Below, in pieces: positions 8,606 to 16,851 of a stretch of 64,000 bases of DNA. Numbering within the stretch: the stretch's first letter is position 1; each line of letters begins with the position of its first letter. Source of the DNA: an uncultured bacterium (GTDB lineage Bacteria; Bacillota; Clostridia; Lachnospirales; Lachnospiraceae); the NCBI GenBank assembly GCA_905215625.1, contig CAJMQQ010000006.1:7614-71613 (forward strand), given 5' to 3'. Below the pieces are notes generated by a model. It saw only the letters and a list, made by a program, of their open reading frames with translations, did not search any database and was not told the DNA's origin. A program made the position numbers and the translations under genes.

Positions 8606-9610
8606 TCAAATCCCCTCATATCTTAGCACTATTGATGGGCTTTTGCAAGTGGGAACTGTAAAAGACTTCACAATCTCAGCCGCCTTTTCTGCAGCTTCTT
8701 TCGTATTTTCTTTCATCAGAACCTGAACCTGCCAGTAATAACCGCCGCAGTAAAGGGCGTAGCGAAGTTCATAATGGTAGTCTGTTTCGTCTCCAGTATA
8801 CACAATTTCTGCAAAGTAATAGCTGGCTTCTGGATCAGAATCCGAATCTGCCAGTCCTGCCTCAAAACCGGCCAGTTCAAACTCTCCGCTGGCTCCAGTA
8901 TTTAAAATCAGTTCTTTGCAGCCTTCTTCTGAATCAATATAGGGGAAAATTTCCTGGGCTTCTTCTTGTTCCATATGGATAACATCCACTCTGCCGCCTT
9001 TTCCAGCCAGGCTGTCAATGCCGGAATCCCCCTGGGCTTCTACCTGCCAGCTTCCATCTGGAAGGGTAAGAGAAAATCCATCCGAACGCTGGGAACTCTG
9101 GTACACCCAGGGTTCTTTAGAATACTCGTATGCAGATGCCACGTCCTCATAAGGTATAAACGCAGACCAGATTCCATCGGACTCTGCAAAAATCGTATCA
9201 GATTTTCCGTCTTCCCTGATATAAATGGAATCTCCCTCTTTTAAGCCAACTGCCTCCCAGTCGGTTTCCGGCATCGTTCCATCTGCCACAGAAATAACGG
9301 TTCCTGCCAGCACATAATCTTTTGGAGCAGCAGAAAAGTCCACATCATACACCCAGGCATAAATCCTTCCGTCTGCCATGACTTTTGCATCCCTGCGGGC
9401 TGGTTCTCCCATAGAATCTGTTGCTGTCAGGGATTCTGTTGTATCATCCGCCTCTGTCTCCCCTGTGTTTTCCCCTGCAGAAGATTCTGCTGCAGACTCT
9501 GTCTCTATGGGTTTTCTTCCCTTCTGGCAGCCGGATAACGATACTGTTGCAGCGAATGCAGACGCCATCAGAACTGCCGTCCATATTTGTTTCTTTTTAA
9601 ATTTTACCAT
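8606..9610 (-). CDS. Secreted lipoprotein of unknown function
   Basis: This 334-residue protein starts with a basic, hydrophobic signal ending in a lipobox (SLSGC, Cys near residue 28), so it should be a diacylglyceryl-anchored lipoprotein. An acidic Ser/Thr/Glu linker follows (about 30-65). Two apparent domains come next: one around 75-160 with alternating hydrophobic strands (KVMADGRIYAWVYDV), and one around 170-325 that includes FSLTLPDGSWQVE and IVKSFTV, which resembles the core of stress-type lipoproteins. I do not recognise a specific family or enzyme. It lies 33 bases before yebC and 13 bases after the MATE gene, all in one direction, so the three may share a transcript. Confidence 0.8.
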   Translation of the reverse strand: MVKFKKKQIWTAVLMASAFAATVSLSGCQKGRKPIETESAAESSAGENTGETEADDTTESLTATDSMGEPARRDAKVMADGRIYAWVYDVDFSAAPKDYVLAGTVISVADGTMPETDWEAVGLKEGDSIYIREDGKSDTIFAESDGIWSAFIPYEDVASAYEYSKEPWVYQSSQRSDGFSLTLPDGSWQVEAQGDSGIDSLAGKGGRVDVIHMEQEEAQEIFPYIDSEEGCKELILNTGASGEFELAGFEAGLADSDSDPEASYYFAEIVYTGDETDYHYELRYALYCGGYYWQVQVLMKENTKEAAEKAAEIVKSFTVPTCKSPSIVLRYEGI

Positions 9611-9623
9611 TCTTTACTCCATT

Positions 9624-10976
9624 CTATTGTCCCAACTGTTTTTTCATCTTTTTCACACAATGATAAAAGGCCGGTACTAAAAAGAAATCTGCAAAAATCC
9701 AGGCAATGGGGCTTCCAATACAAGCAGCTGCATAGCCAAAAATTGGAACCAGCACAAATCCTGCTAAGGAACGGCCTACCATCTCGCATACGCCTGCAGT
9801 AATGGCAAAGGTACTGTATCCCATTCCCTGAATGGCAAACCGCATAACGTTTACCAGAAGAAGCGGAATATAGAACACACTGTTGCCCATCAGATACATC
9901 CATGCCTGATTTAAGATTTCTGTTTCTCCTGCATCTACAAAAAGCAGGGAAATCTGTTTTCCAAAGAAGAACAAAATCACGCAGGCAGCAACCGAATAAA
10001 CTGCTCCGATCATATTAGCATAGCGGACTCCTTCTTTGACCCGGTCTACTTTTCCTGCTCCTACATTCTGGCCTGCCCAGGTAGCCATGGTTCCTCCCAG
10101 GGCGTCAAAAGGCGTACAGAAAAACATACTGACCCTGCTGCCGGCTGTAACAGCTGCAACTGCCATAGAACCCAGGGAGTTTACTGCGGTCTGCAGAATC
10201 ACATTTCCAATAGCAGTAATGGAATACTGGAATCCCATGGGAAATCCCATACCGCACAGCACTGCCATCAAATGTTTGTTGACCTTCATTTCTTCTTTGC
10301 TCATCTTTAAAATCTGGTATTTCCGGCGCATAAAGAAAAAGCAGAGAATGCCGGAAACTCCCTGGGAAATAACGGTTGCATAAGCTGCGCCTGCAGGTCC
10401 CATCTTCATTACGATAATCATAAATAAATCCAGGAAAATATTTAGCACAGACGCCATTAAAAGGAAATACACCGGCGTTTTGCTGTCTCCCAGAGACCGG
10501 ATGATTCCGGAGGTCATATTATAAAGGAAGGTGGTCGGAATGCCCAAAAAGATCACAAAAATGTAACTGTACGCTTCCTGGATAATGTCTTCCGGGGTTT
10601 TCATCCAGACCAGAATATCCATACAAAGTACGGATACCGCTGCAGTCAGCACAATTGAAATTCCAATAGACAGCCACGCTGCATTAGCAACAAAGCGTCT
10701 AAGACCGGAGTAATCCCTTGCGCCGAATTTTTGTGCTACCGGAATGGCGAAACCGCTGCAGACTCCGATGCAGAAACCATTAATCATAAAATTAATGGAA
10801 CCAGTGGAACCCACTGCTGCCAGTGCATTCACACCCAGATATTTTCCTACAATAATGGTATCTACCATACTGTAAAACTGCTGAAATAAAAGTCCCAGAA
10901 ACATAGGAACGGCAAATCCGATAATAAGCTTTAAAGGTGCGCCTTCTGTCATGTCTTTTACTTTTTCCTGTGCCAT
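9624..10976 (-). CDS. MATE family efflux transporter
   Basis: This 450-residue integral membrane protein has about twelve hydrophobic helices and the MATE signature near the start (EGAPLKLIIGFAVPMFLGLLF, then YSMVDTIIVGKYLGVNALAAVG). Repeat halves are visible, the second around residue 245 with GFPMGFQYSITAIGN. MATE proteins exchange Na+ or H+ for organic cations and other small molecules. ATG 10976 is preferred over an upstream ATG because AAAGGATT precedes it at proper distance and homologues begin near EGAPLK. The gene lies behind a cobalamin-type riboswitch with its own terminator, so its substrate may be a corrinoid or a compound linked to B12 metabolism (inference). Confidence 0.93.
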   Translation of the reverse strand: MAQEKVKDMTEGAPLKLIIGFAVPMFLGLLFQQFYSMVDTIIVGKYLGVNALAAVGSTGSINFMINGFCIGVCSGFAIPVAQKFGARDYSGLRRFVANAAWLSIGISIVLTAAVSVLCMDILVWMKTPEDIIQEAYSYIFVIFLGIPTTFLYNMTSGIIRSLGDSKTPVYFLLMASVLNIFLDLFMIIVMKMGPAGAAYATVISQGVSGILCFFFMRRKYQILKMSKEEMKVNKHLMAVLCGMGFPMGFQYSITAIGNVILQTAVNSLGSMAVAAVTAGSRVSMFFCTPFDALGGTMATWAGQNVGAGKVDRVKEGVRYANMIGAVYSVAACVILFFFGKQISLLFVDAGETEILNQAWMYLMGNSVFYIPLLLVNVMRFAIQGMGYSTFAITAGVCEMVGRSLAGFVLVPIFGYAAACIGSPIAWIFADFFLVPAFYHCVKKMKKQLGQ

Positions 10977-11090
10977 TGCGTGTAATCCTTTCTCAGTCAA
11001 ATTTTTTGCGCTTATTATCATAACGCAACTTTTAATTTTTTCAACTGTTTTTTACTATATTTTTGATTTATCTTTCATATTTCTTGGTAT

Positions 11091-11120
11091 AACAAAAGCA
11101 GGAGAATCAATCCCCTGCTT
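11091..11120 (-). terminator. Riboswitch terminator before the MATE gene
   Basis: On the minus strand AAGCAGG pairs with CCTGCTT across an eleven-base loop and is followed by TTGTT. It lies between the riboswitch aptamer and the MATE start, the position of an expression platform. The 3' arm of aptamer helix P1 lies only two bases away, so alternative pairing is plausible. Confidence 0.65.
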
Positions 11121-11122
11121 TC

Positions 11123-11226
11123 TGCAAGTTTTCTGCTGGTTGTCAGCCATACATATCCTATAGATATGCAGTAACGGACTTGGATTTTTACCGACTTCCA
11201 ATTGTCTTTCACTTATGATGCTTGCA
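11123..11226 (-). ncRNA. Cobalamin-type riboswitch aptamer upstream of the MATE gene
   Basis: Reading the minus strand, helix P1 can form from TGCAAG (11226-11221) and CTTGCA (11128-11123). Inside lies GGAAGTCGGTAAAAATCC, which matches the highly conserved GGGAAxxxGGTGAAAATCC core of cobalamin riboswitches, followed by TCCGTTACTGC in the position of the B12 box (CCGCCACTG). A later GCTGACAACCAGC resembles the conserved GTCAGGAxACCTGC stem-loop. A terminator follows directly. The match is by eye to the known consensus and several positions differ, so the class (AdoCbl or aquocobalamin type) is open. Presence of a B12 adenosyltransferase gene in this window is consistent. Confidence 0.65.
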
Positions 11227-11256
11227 CATCTGGATATTACTATCCCTTACATCCTT

Positions 11257-11285
11257 ATACTATGACAAATTTCAAAAAAAGTCAA
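11257..11285 (-). promoter_or_regulatory. Promoter of the riboswitch-MATE unit
   Basis: TTGACT and TAGTAT are separated by 17 bases on the minus strand, and the transcript would begin just before the riboswitch helix P1. This matches a housekeeping sigma-A promoter. Confidence 0.65.
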
Positions 11286-11308
11286 TGAATTTTCGAAAGT
11301 TCATTCCT

Positions 11309-12655
11309 TTAACAACCGCCTTTTTTGTCTTGCAAAACCGCTCTCACAAGCCGGATGGTCTTATTTTCCACATTCAGAATCTGGAATTCATATCCCAGAC
11401 AGGATACCACTGGGTTTTCTCCTTCTCCAGGAATCCGTCCTAATTTGGAAATCAGGAAACCGTTTATGGTATCATAAAGTTCTTCGTCTTCTTCCTCAAA
11501 GGTAATGCCCAGCACCTCTTCTGCTTCTTCCAAAGGGGTCATACCATTCATTAAAAAGCTGCCGGATTCTTCTCTGGTAATGAAGTTCTCTTCTACATCG
11601 TATTCGTCCATAATATTTCCGACAATTTCCTCTAAAATATCTTCCATGGTAACAATGCCCACCGTCTGTCCATATTCATCCACAACGATTTCCATGTGGA
11701 TTTTCTGGGACTGCATCTCCCGGAATAAATTGTCCAGGCTTCTGGTTTCCGGAATAAAATGGGCTTCCCGCAAAAGTTCCGGAATCTGATCCAGCGGCAT
11801 CTCCTTGTACGGATCCTGTTCAAAAAACACCACCGCATCTCTCATATGTAAAATGCCGATAATGTCATCAATTTCTTCCCGATATACCGGATAACGGGAA
11901 TTTTTGCCTTCTTTTAAAATAAAGTCCAGCGCTTCCCGCAAAGTCAGACTGCAATCCAGAGCCACCAGATTTTTCCGGTGGGTCATAACATCTTCCGCCG
12001 TTTTATCATCCAGTTCGAAAATATTGGTAATCATCTCCGCCTCTCCGGCTTCCAGAATTCCCTGTTCATGGCCTTCATTGACCATGGATTTAATGTCTTC
12101 TTCTGTCACATTGTCTATATCTTTTTTCATGTCTGCGCCCAGAAGTTTTAATACCAGCCAGGATACTCCATTAATCAGGGCTGTCATGGGAAAACAGACC
12201 TTCATCAGAATATCTACCACCGGCAAAAGGGCAGATGCCCACTTTTCCGGATTTTTTACTGCCAGTTCCTTCGGAATCACAATCCCAAAGGGGATAAATG
12301 CCAAAAGGAGCACAATCACGGACGCAATCATGCAGACTGGCAGAATCCAAGCTCCCTCTACCAAAAACTGGGTTTTTAAAAGGGTTCCCAGAGACAATGC
12401 CAGACCCTTCCAGATCGTTAATCCAGCCGCCATTCCCATGATGCTGGTAATTAATAATACGGTCGCAATAAATCTCTGTGGATGTCCTGCCGCCCGCAAA
12501 AGCCGTTCTGCCTTTGCGTCTCCTTTTTCCTTCTCTTCTTCCAGCTTTGCCTCATTGACGTGCTGGATCGCTGCTCCAAATCCGTAAAGAACCGCGCTTA
12601 ACGCAACAAATGCAAGTAAAATCACCATACTGACCGGTGAATAGCCATCGTCCAT
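11309..12655 (-). CDS. CNNM/CorC-type membrane protein (DUF21, CBS pair, CorC_HlyC domain)
   Basis: The 448-residue protein has a hydrophobic N-terminal DUF21 region with about three to four membrane helices (residues 8-190). A CBS pair follows (about 225-345, containing MTHRKNLVALD and IVVDEYGQTVGIVTMEDILEEIVG). The C-terminus is a CorC_HlyC domain ending in NKTIRLVRA. Relatives are often labelled hemolysin but work in magnesium or cobalt homeostasis. The protein lacks the long cytoplasmic extension of some homologues and ends in KKGGC. It starts its own unit downstream of mazF and ends just before the riboswitch promoter. Membership is clear; the ion carried is inferred. Confidence 0.9.
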   Translation of the reverse strand: MDDGYSPVSMVILLAFVALSAVLYGFGAAIQHVNEAKLEEEKEKGDAKAERLLRAAGHPQRFIATVLLITSIMGMAAGLTIWKGLALSLGTLLKTQFLVEGAWILPVCMIASVIVLLLAFIPFGIVIPKELAVKNPEKWASALLPVVDILMKVCFPMTALINGVSWLVLKLLGADMKKDIDNVTEEDIKSMVNEGHEQGILEAGEAEMITNIFELDDKTAEDVMTHRKNLVALDCSLTLREALDFILKEGKNSRYPVYREEIDDIIGILHMRDAVVFFEQDPYKEMPLDQIPELLREAHFIPETRSLDNLFREMQSQKIHMEIVVDEYGQTVGIVTMEDILEEIVGNIMDEYDVEENFITREESGSFLMNGMTPLEEAEEVLGITFEEEDEELYDTINGFLISKLGRIPGEGENPVVSCLGYEFQILNVENKTIRLVRAVLQDKKGGC

Positions 12656-12746
12656 TGGACTTTCAACACTCCTTTTTCTCTAAATTGACTGAATAATCTG
12701 TACTTTGTTCATCATATCATGTTTATCCAGGTTCGTCAATCAGCTG

Positions 12747-12785
12747 AAAAACAGCCTGGAACCTTTATGTATCCAGTTCCAGGCT
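12747..12785 (-). terminator. Terminator overlapping the 3' end of mazF
   Basis: A perfect 10-bp stem, AGCCTGGAAC with GTTCCAGGCT, is followed by TTTTT on the minus strand. One arm lies inside the last codons of the mazF-like gene. It closes the nnrED-alr-mazF transcript. Confidence 0.8.
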
Positions 12786-13112
12786 GACTTTCAGCGCTGC
12801 GTTCACTCTCTCCTGCAGCTCGTCGTCAATATGACAGATTTTTTCTTTTAAACGCTGTTTGTCAATAGTACGGAGCTGCTCCAGCAGAATAACTGAATCC
12901 TTTACCATGCTGCACCGGCTCATTGGCAGTTCTACATGGGTGGGAAGTTTTGCCTTATTCATTCTGGACGTAATCGCTGCGCAGATTACGGTAGGGCTGT
13001 GTCTGTTTCCCACATCATTCTGAATAATCAAAACCGGACGGATACCACCTTGTTCGGATCCTACTACCGGTCTTAAATCTGCATAATAAATATCTCCACG
13101 TCTGATGATCAC
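12765..13112 (-). CDS. mazF: MazF/PemK (EndoA) family mRNA interferase
   Basis: This 115-residue protein is a MazF-type toxin that cuts single-stranded RNA at short sequences. The family opening is complete: RRGDIYYADLRPVVGSEQGGIRPVLIIQND, with the catalytic Arg in GGIRPVL and the Thr in AAITSR. Initiation is at GTG with GGAGAG seven bases before. It follows alr, as ndoA does in Bacillus, but the CopG-type antitoxin gene normally between them is not there: the 78-base gap holds no candidate reading frame. A small hairpin (CTATCC, GAA, GGATAG) lies directly before the ribosome site and could mask it. It may use a distant antitoxin or act as a housekeeping nuclease. Confidence 0.92.
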   Translation of the reverse strand: MIIRRGDIYYADLRPVVGSEQGGIRPVLIIQNDVGNRHSPTVICAAITSRMNKAKLPTHVELPMSRCSMVKDSVILLEQLRTIDKQRLKEKICHIDDELQERVNAALKVSLELDT

Positions 13113-13190
13113 GTTTTCACTCTCCTATCCTTCGGATAGTATGGGCATAAACAACGGTTCTTATACACCGTCAGATGCCCTTATTCCATT

Positions 13191-14372
13191 CTATGAGTGA
13201 AAACAGGCTATCGTTCCGTTTTTCATATAAATTCTCGGAACCCGCTTATTGATATTGCATAAAATTTCATAATGAAATCCTCCGGACAGCTCTGCCAGCG
13301 TCTCAACGGAAATTGACAATTCTCCACTGGTTCCTAGCAAAACGGCTTCATCCCATTCTGCCGCTTCTGGAATATCCGTCACGTCTGCCATAAACTGATC
13401 CATGCAAATCCGCCCCAGAATCGGCGCCTTTTTCCCATGAATCAGTACATATCCTTTTCCAGACAGATTTCTGGGATAGCCGTCCCCGTATCCGGCTGCA
13501 ATCGTGGCAACCCGCGTGGGTTTCTGTGCCGTAAAGGTACCTCCGTAGCTGACGCTGGTTCCAGCCGGAATCATTTTGATATAGGTAATGCGAGCTTTCC
13601 AGGACAGGGCTGGAAACAGGGAAATCGTTGTTTTATCCACTTCATCTGACGGATATACTCCGTAAATGGAAATTCCGGCCCGCACTGCCTGAAATCCGGT
13701 TCCAATGCCTTCTAAAATTCCGGCGCTGTTGGCACAGTGACAAAGGGGAATCTGCATTCCTCTCTGTGAAAGCTTATCGCAGAAACGGCGATACCGCTCC
13801 AGCTGATGTTTCGCAGAAGTTTTATCCGTTTCATCGGCTTTTGCAAAATGGGTAAATAACCCCTCTATCTCTATCCCTGGATAAGACGCAATCTGAGCTG
13901 CCAAATCTGCTGACTGGCTAGAATCGTCCATGCCAATCCGGCTCATTCCCGTATCCAGCGCCAGGTGTATCCGGCCTGGACGCCCCAGCCTGCAGGCTGC
14001 TTTTCCAAAGGCAGCTGCCGCTTCTTTTGTAAAGATAACTGGCCGGATTTCTTCTAAAACCAGTTCTTCATAACGGCTTTCATGAACCGGCCCAAGGATG
14101 AGAACCGGCTTTTTTATCCCATGACGGCGAAGTAATATTCCTTCATCTGCAGTTGCGGCGGCAAAGCCGATGACATAAGGGTCAATAGCATCGGCCACTG
14201 CCTCTGCCCCATGGCCATAGGCGTCTGTTTTTACCACGCCAATTATTCCGGTTCCTTCCGGAAGGCTTTTTTTCATGGCTTCCATATTATGGCAGACTGC
14301 ATCCAGATCGACGACGGCACAGGTTCTGTCATATCTGTCATATGGAACCGTTATTCTATCTGTCTGATTCAT
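13191..14372 (-). CDS. alr: Alanine racemase
   Basis: This PLP enzyme converts L- to D-alanine for peptidoglycan precursors. Of 393 residues, the N-terminal TIM barrel carries the PLP lysine motif VVKTDAYGHGA (about residues 47-57). The C-terminal beta domain carries the catalytic Tyr motif (SVSYGGTF) and GRICMDQFMADVT. Length is typical of the family. Its ATG overlaps the stop of the upstream nnrED gene by four bases, so translation is coupled, and the mazF-like gene follows after 78 bases. The gene order nnrED, alr, mazF resembles the acpS-nnrD-alr-ndoA region of other Firmicutes, but without acpS. Confidence 0.95.
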   Translation of the reverse strand: MNQTDRITVPYDRYDRTCAVVDLDAVCHNMEAMKKSLPEGTGIIGVVKTDAYGHGAEAVADAIDPYVIGFAAATADEGILLRRHGIKKPVLILGPVHESRYEELVLEEIRPVIFTKEAAAAFGKAACRLGRPGRIHLALDTGMSRIGMDDSSQSADLAAQIASYPGIEIEGLFTHFAKADETDKTSAKHQLERYRRFCDKLSQRGMQIPLCHCANSAGILEGIGTGFQAVRAGISIYGVYPSDEVDKTTISLFPALSWKARITYIKMIPAGTSVSYGGTFTAQKPTRVATIAAGYGDGYPRNLSGKGYVLIHGKKAPILGRICMDQFMADVTDIPEAAEWDEAVLLGTSGELSISVETLAELSGGFHYEILCNINKRVPRIYMKNGTIACFHS

Positions 14373-15919
14373 TCTATTTTACTCTCCATATCCGCTAATT
14401 CTCCTGCCATATCAGCCAGCTCGCTGGCTAACAGACTTGCCTTTCCCTTTTCTTTCCAGTACCGGTCTCCTGCCAGTCCATGAAGGTAGACGGAAAGGAT
14501 GGCGCCTTCAAAGGGTTCCATCCCCTGTGCGCACAAGGCGCCGATGATTCCGGCCAGTACGTCTCCGGATCCGGCTTTTGCCATTGCGCTGTTCCCACTA
14601 GTATTCAGATACAGACGGCCGTCCCGATCTGCCGCTGCAGTAGCCGCGTCTTTCAACACACAGTGAATGCCCCAGAAGGACGCGTATTCTGCTGCTGTGC
14701 CGCTTACGTCCTCCTGGATTTCCCTTATGGTCTTTCCAGTCAGTCTGGCCATTTCTCCCAGGTGGGGCGTAATTACAATGTTTTCCGTATAATATCGGGT
14801 CAGCTCCGGATTGGCTGCAATTACATTTAAACCGTCTGCGTCAATGACAACCGTCGAACAGGCAGCAGACAAAACCCCTGTTACCAGCTCTTTTACATAG
14901 GGTTCTGTCCCAAGTCCAGGACCCAGTACCACCGCATCTGCCCAGACGCACTGGTCTTCTAACAGCTTTCCAAATCCTTTCGGATCTTCCCAAGCCATTT
15001 CCGGATCGTAAACCGCAAGTATAGCTTCTGGAAGAAGCTGCTGAAGAATCTGCCTGTTTTCTTCTACTGTTAAAATCTTTACCAGTCCGGCGCCGCACCG
15101 GTAAGCTGCCTTTGCGCTAAGATAAGCGGCTCCGCTCATGGTTCTGGATCCTGCGGCAATCAGGACATGGCCGAAAGTTCCCTTATTTGAATGCTCCGGA
15201 CGGCGGGGAAGCAGTGACAAATCCTCCGGACCATAGGTAAACGCCGGATTCAGATCCTGACTGTTTTTTAACATCACCTTCTCATATGCAAGTTCTGGAA
15301 ACCCAATGTCTCCAATTACCACTTCTCCGGCATATTCCCGTCCGGGAAAAAGGACAGTTCCGCATTTTTCCCATCCAAAGGTAACGGTTACGTCTGCGCG
15401 GAATGCGCTCCCCATCACAGCTCCGCTGTCAGAGTGAATCCCGGACGGAATATCTACCGCTACTTTAAGCTTTGCCGGCTGTCTGGAAATCAGATCCATA
15501 CACTGGAGAAACTCGCCTTCCACCGGTCTTGTAAGGCCTACCCCGAACAGTCCGTCTAAAATTACTCCGTCCAGTTCTTCCTTTACATCCTGCCAGAAAA
15601 CACCAGGAATTCCCAGTTTTTCACAGATTTCCCGCTGAAGCCTGCATTCCCCGGTCTCTTTTTCCCGATCTCCTGCCAGAATTAATGTTGATTTATATCC
15701 TGCCAGATGCAGCATCCTGGCCGCTGCTGCCGCATCTGCCCCATTATTTCCTGTACCGCAGACTGCCCAGACAGCTGTCCCCCTGCTGATCCGCTTTTCC
15801 ACTTCCTGAGCAATGCACCAGCCAGCCCGTTCCTGAAGTACCAGCGACGGAATCCCAATTTCATTGATTGTATATGCATCAATGGCTTTCATCTGCTGTC
15901 CTGTTACCAAATTTCTCAT
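14369..15919 (-). CDS. nnrD: Bifunctional NAD(P)H-hydrate repair enzyme (epimerase plus ADP-dependent dehydratase)
   Basis: The 516-residue protein fuses the two activities that repair damaged NAD(P)H. An N-terminal YjeF_N epimerase domain (about 1-215) carries VCGTGNNGADAAAAARML and LDGLFGVGLTRPV. A C-terminal ribokinase-like dehydratase (about 225-505) carries GHVLIAAGSRTMSGAAYL, VVLGPGLGT, VITPHLGEMARL and the active GNSAMAKAGSGDVLAG motif, where the Asp acts as base. It converts R-NADHX to the S form and dehydrates it using ADP. It lies after the rex terminator and before alr. The assignment is firm; the two-domain fusion is common in bacteria. Confidence 0.94.
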   Translation of the reverse strand: MRNLVTGQQMKAIDAYTINEIGIPSLVLQERAGWCIAQEVEKRISRGTAVWAVCGTGNNGADAAAAARMLHLAGYKSTLILAGDREKETGECRLQREICEKLGIPGVFWQDVKEELDGVILDGLFGVGLTRPVEGEFLQCMDLISRQPAKLKVAVDIPSGIHSDSGAVMGSAFRADVTVTFGWEKCGTVLFPGREYAGEVVIGDIGFPELAYEKVMLKNSQDLNPAFTYGPEDLSLLPRRPEHSNKGTFGHVLIAAGSRTMSGAAYLSAKAAYRCGAGLVKILTVEENRQILQQLLPEAILAVYDPEMAWEDPKGFGKLLEDQCVWADAVVLGPGLGTEPYVKELVTGVLSAACSTVVIDADGLNVIAANPELTRYYTENIVITPHLGEMARLTGKTIREIQEDVSGTAAEYASFWGIHCVLKDAATAAADRDGRLYLNTSGNSAMAKAGSGDVLAGIIGALCAQGMEPFEGAILSVYLHGLAGDRYWKEKGKASLLASELADMAGELADMESKIE

Positions 15920-15953
15920 GCCGCACCCCTTTCTCCCCTGACCATGCTGATTG

Positions 15954-15996
15954 ATAAAATACCGGCAGAAAGAAGCCTGTAGGTCTCTTCTGCCGG
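15954..15996 (-). terminator. Terminator downstream of rex
   Basis: CCGGCAGAA and TTCTGCCGG form a 9-bp perfect stem, followed on the minus strand by TATTTTATC. It separates rex from the nnrED-alr-mazF unit. Confidence 0.7.
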
Positions 15997-16007
15997 CATA
16001 AACGGTT

Positions 16008-16688
16008 TTATTTCTTTTTTGCTTTTTCTGCTTTCTCCTTTGCCCTCTTTTCTTCCCGATCCTGCATACTGCATACCCGGTAAGAAAGGCGCATTAAACT
16101 CTCGGAAAGATGTACGTTTTCTACTACCACATCGTCCGGAACGACCAAATCTGTGTGGGCAAAATTCCAAATGGCTTTTACTCCCGCTTTTACCAGCCGG
16201 TCTGCAATTTCCGGAGCTTTGGTCTTTGGAATCGTAAGAGCTGCAATCTGCACTTCATTGTCCACAATAAACTGCTCCAAATCTTCTACTCCCCGAATCT
16301 CAATTCCCCGCACTACCAGCCCGATTAATCTCGGATTGATATCAAACATACCTTTGATGATAAAGCCCCGCTTTTCAAAATTCGTATAATTGGCTATAGC
16401 CTGTCCCAGGTTGCCTGCACCAATAATGATAATATTATGCTGCCTGTCAATTCCCAGAATCTTTCCAATCTCTGTATAAAGATATTTTACATTATAGCCA
16501 TATCCCTGCTGTCCAAAGCCTCCGAAATTATTTAAATCCTGACGGATCTGAGAAGCTGTCACCTTCATTTTGCTGCTAAGCTCATTGGAGGAAATGCGCT
16601 CTACCCCGTCCTCCAGAAGTTCTCCAAGATAACGATAATATCTGGGAAGTCTGGAAATTACGGCTTTGGATATTACTTTTTCTTCCAC
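16008..16688 (-). CDS. rex: Redox-sensing transcriptional repressor Rex
   Basis: Rex senses the NADH/NAD+ ratio and represses fermentation and respiration genes. A winged-helix domain (ISKAVISRLPRYYRYL, then KMKVTASQIRQDLNNFGGFGQQGYGYNV) precedes a Rossmann domain with IIIGAGNLGQAIANY. The C-terminal swapped helix is followed by an unusual Lys/Glu/Ala-rich tail (REEKRAKEKAEKAKKK). An open frame extends to a TTG at 16748 and an ATG at 16721. However, a consensus promoter has its -10 at 16736-16731, which would leave no leader for them. GTG 16688, with AGGTGG nearby, matches homologue N-termini and gives 226 residues. The start is inferred; the identity is firm. Confidence 0.93.
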   Translation of the reverse strand: MEEKVISKAVISRLPRYYRYLGELLEDGVERISSNELSSKMKVTASQIRQDLNNFGGFGQQGYGYNVKYLYTEIGKILGIDRQHNIIIIGAGNLGQAIANYTNFEKRGFIIKGMFDINPRLIGLVVRGIEIRGVEDLEQFIVDNEVQIAALTIPKTKAPEIADRLVKAGVKAIWNFAHTDLVVPDDVVVENVHLSESLMRLSYRVCSMQDREEKRAKEKAEKAKKK

Positions 16689-16730
16689 GTATTCCACCTG
16701 ACCTTTCTTTACTATTCTCATCTGCTTCCT

Positions 16731-16759
16731 ATTATAGTTTTTTGTCAAATTCTTGTCAA
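16731..16759 (-). promoter_or_regulatory. rex promoter
   Basis: TTGACA and TATAAT on the minus strand are exactly 17 bases apart, a perfect sigma-A promoter. Two TTGTCAAA direct copies overlap it on the plus strand; no clear Rex operator palindrome was recognised here. Confidence 0.8.
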
Positions 16760-16787
16760 ACTATTTTTTGCAAACCTGCTCAATTTG

Positions 16788-16816
16788 TTGCAAAAAACAG
16801 CTTCCTATATTATACT
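16788..16816 (+). promoter_or_regulatory. Promoter of the ABC-F gene
   Basis: TTGCAA and TATACT with a 17-base spacer lie about 35 bases before the ABC-F start. It faces away from the rex promoter; the two -35 boxes are 28 bases apart. Confidence 0.65.
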
Positions 16817-16851
16817 TATACTGTATTTTTATGTGTTTTTAGGAGGTTGTG

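Noticed and set aside
16741..16800. Rex operator between rex and the ABC-F gene
   Set aside because: TTGTCAAA occurs as direct copies, not as the inverted TTGTnAAnnnnTTnACAA palindrome; the promoter explains the sequence.
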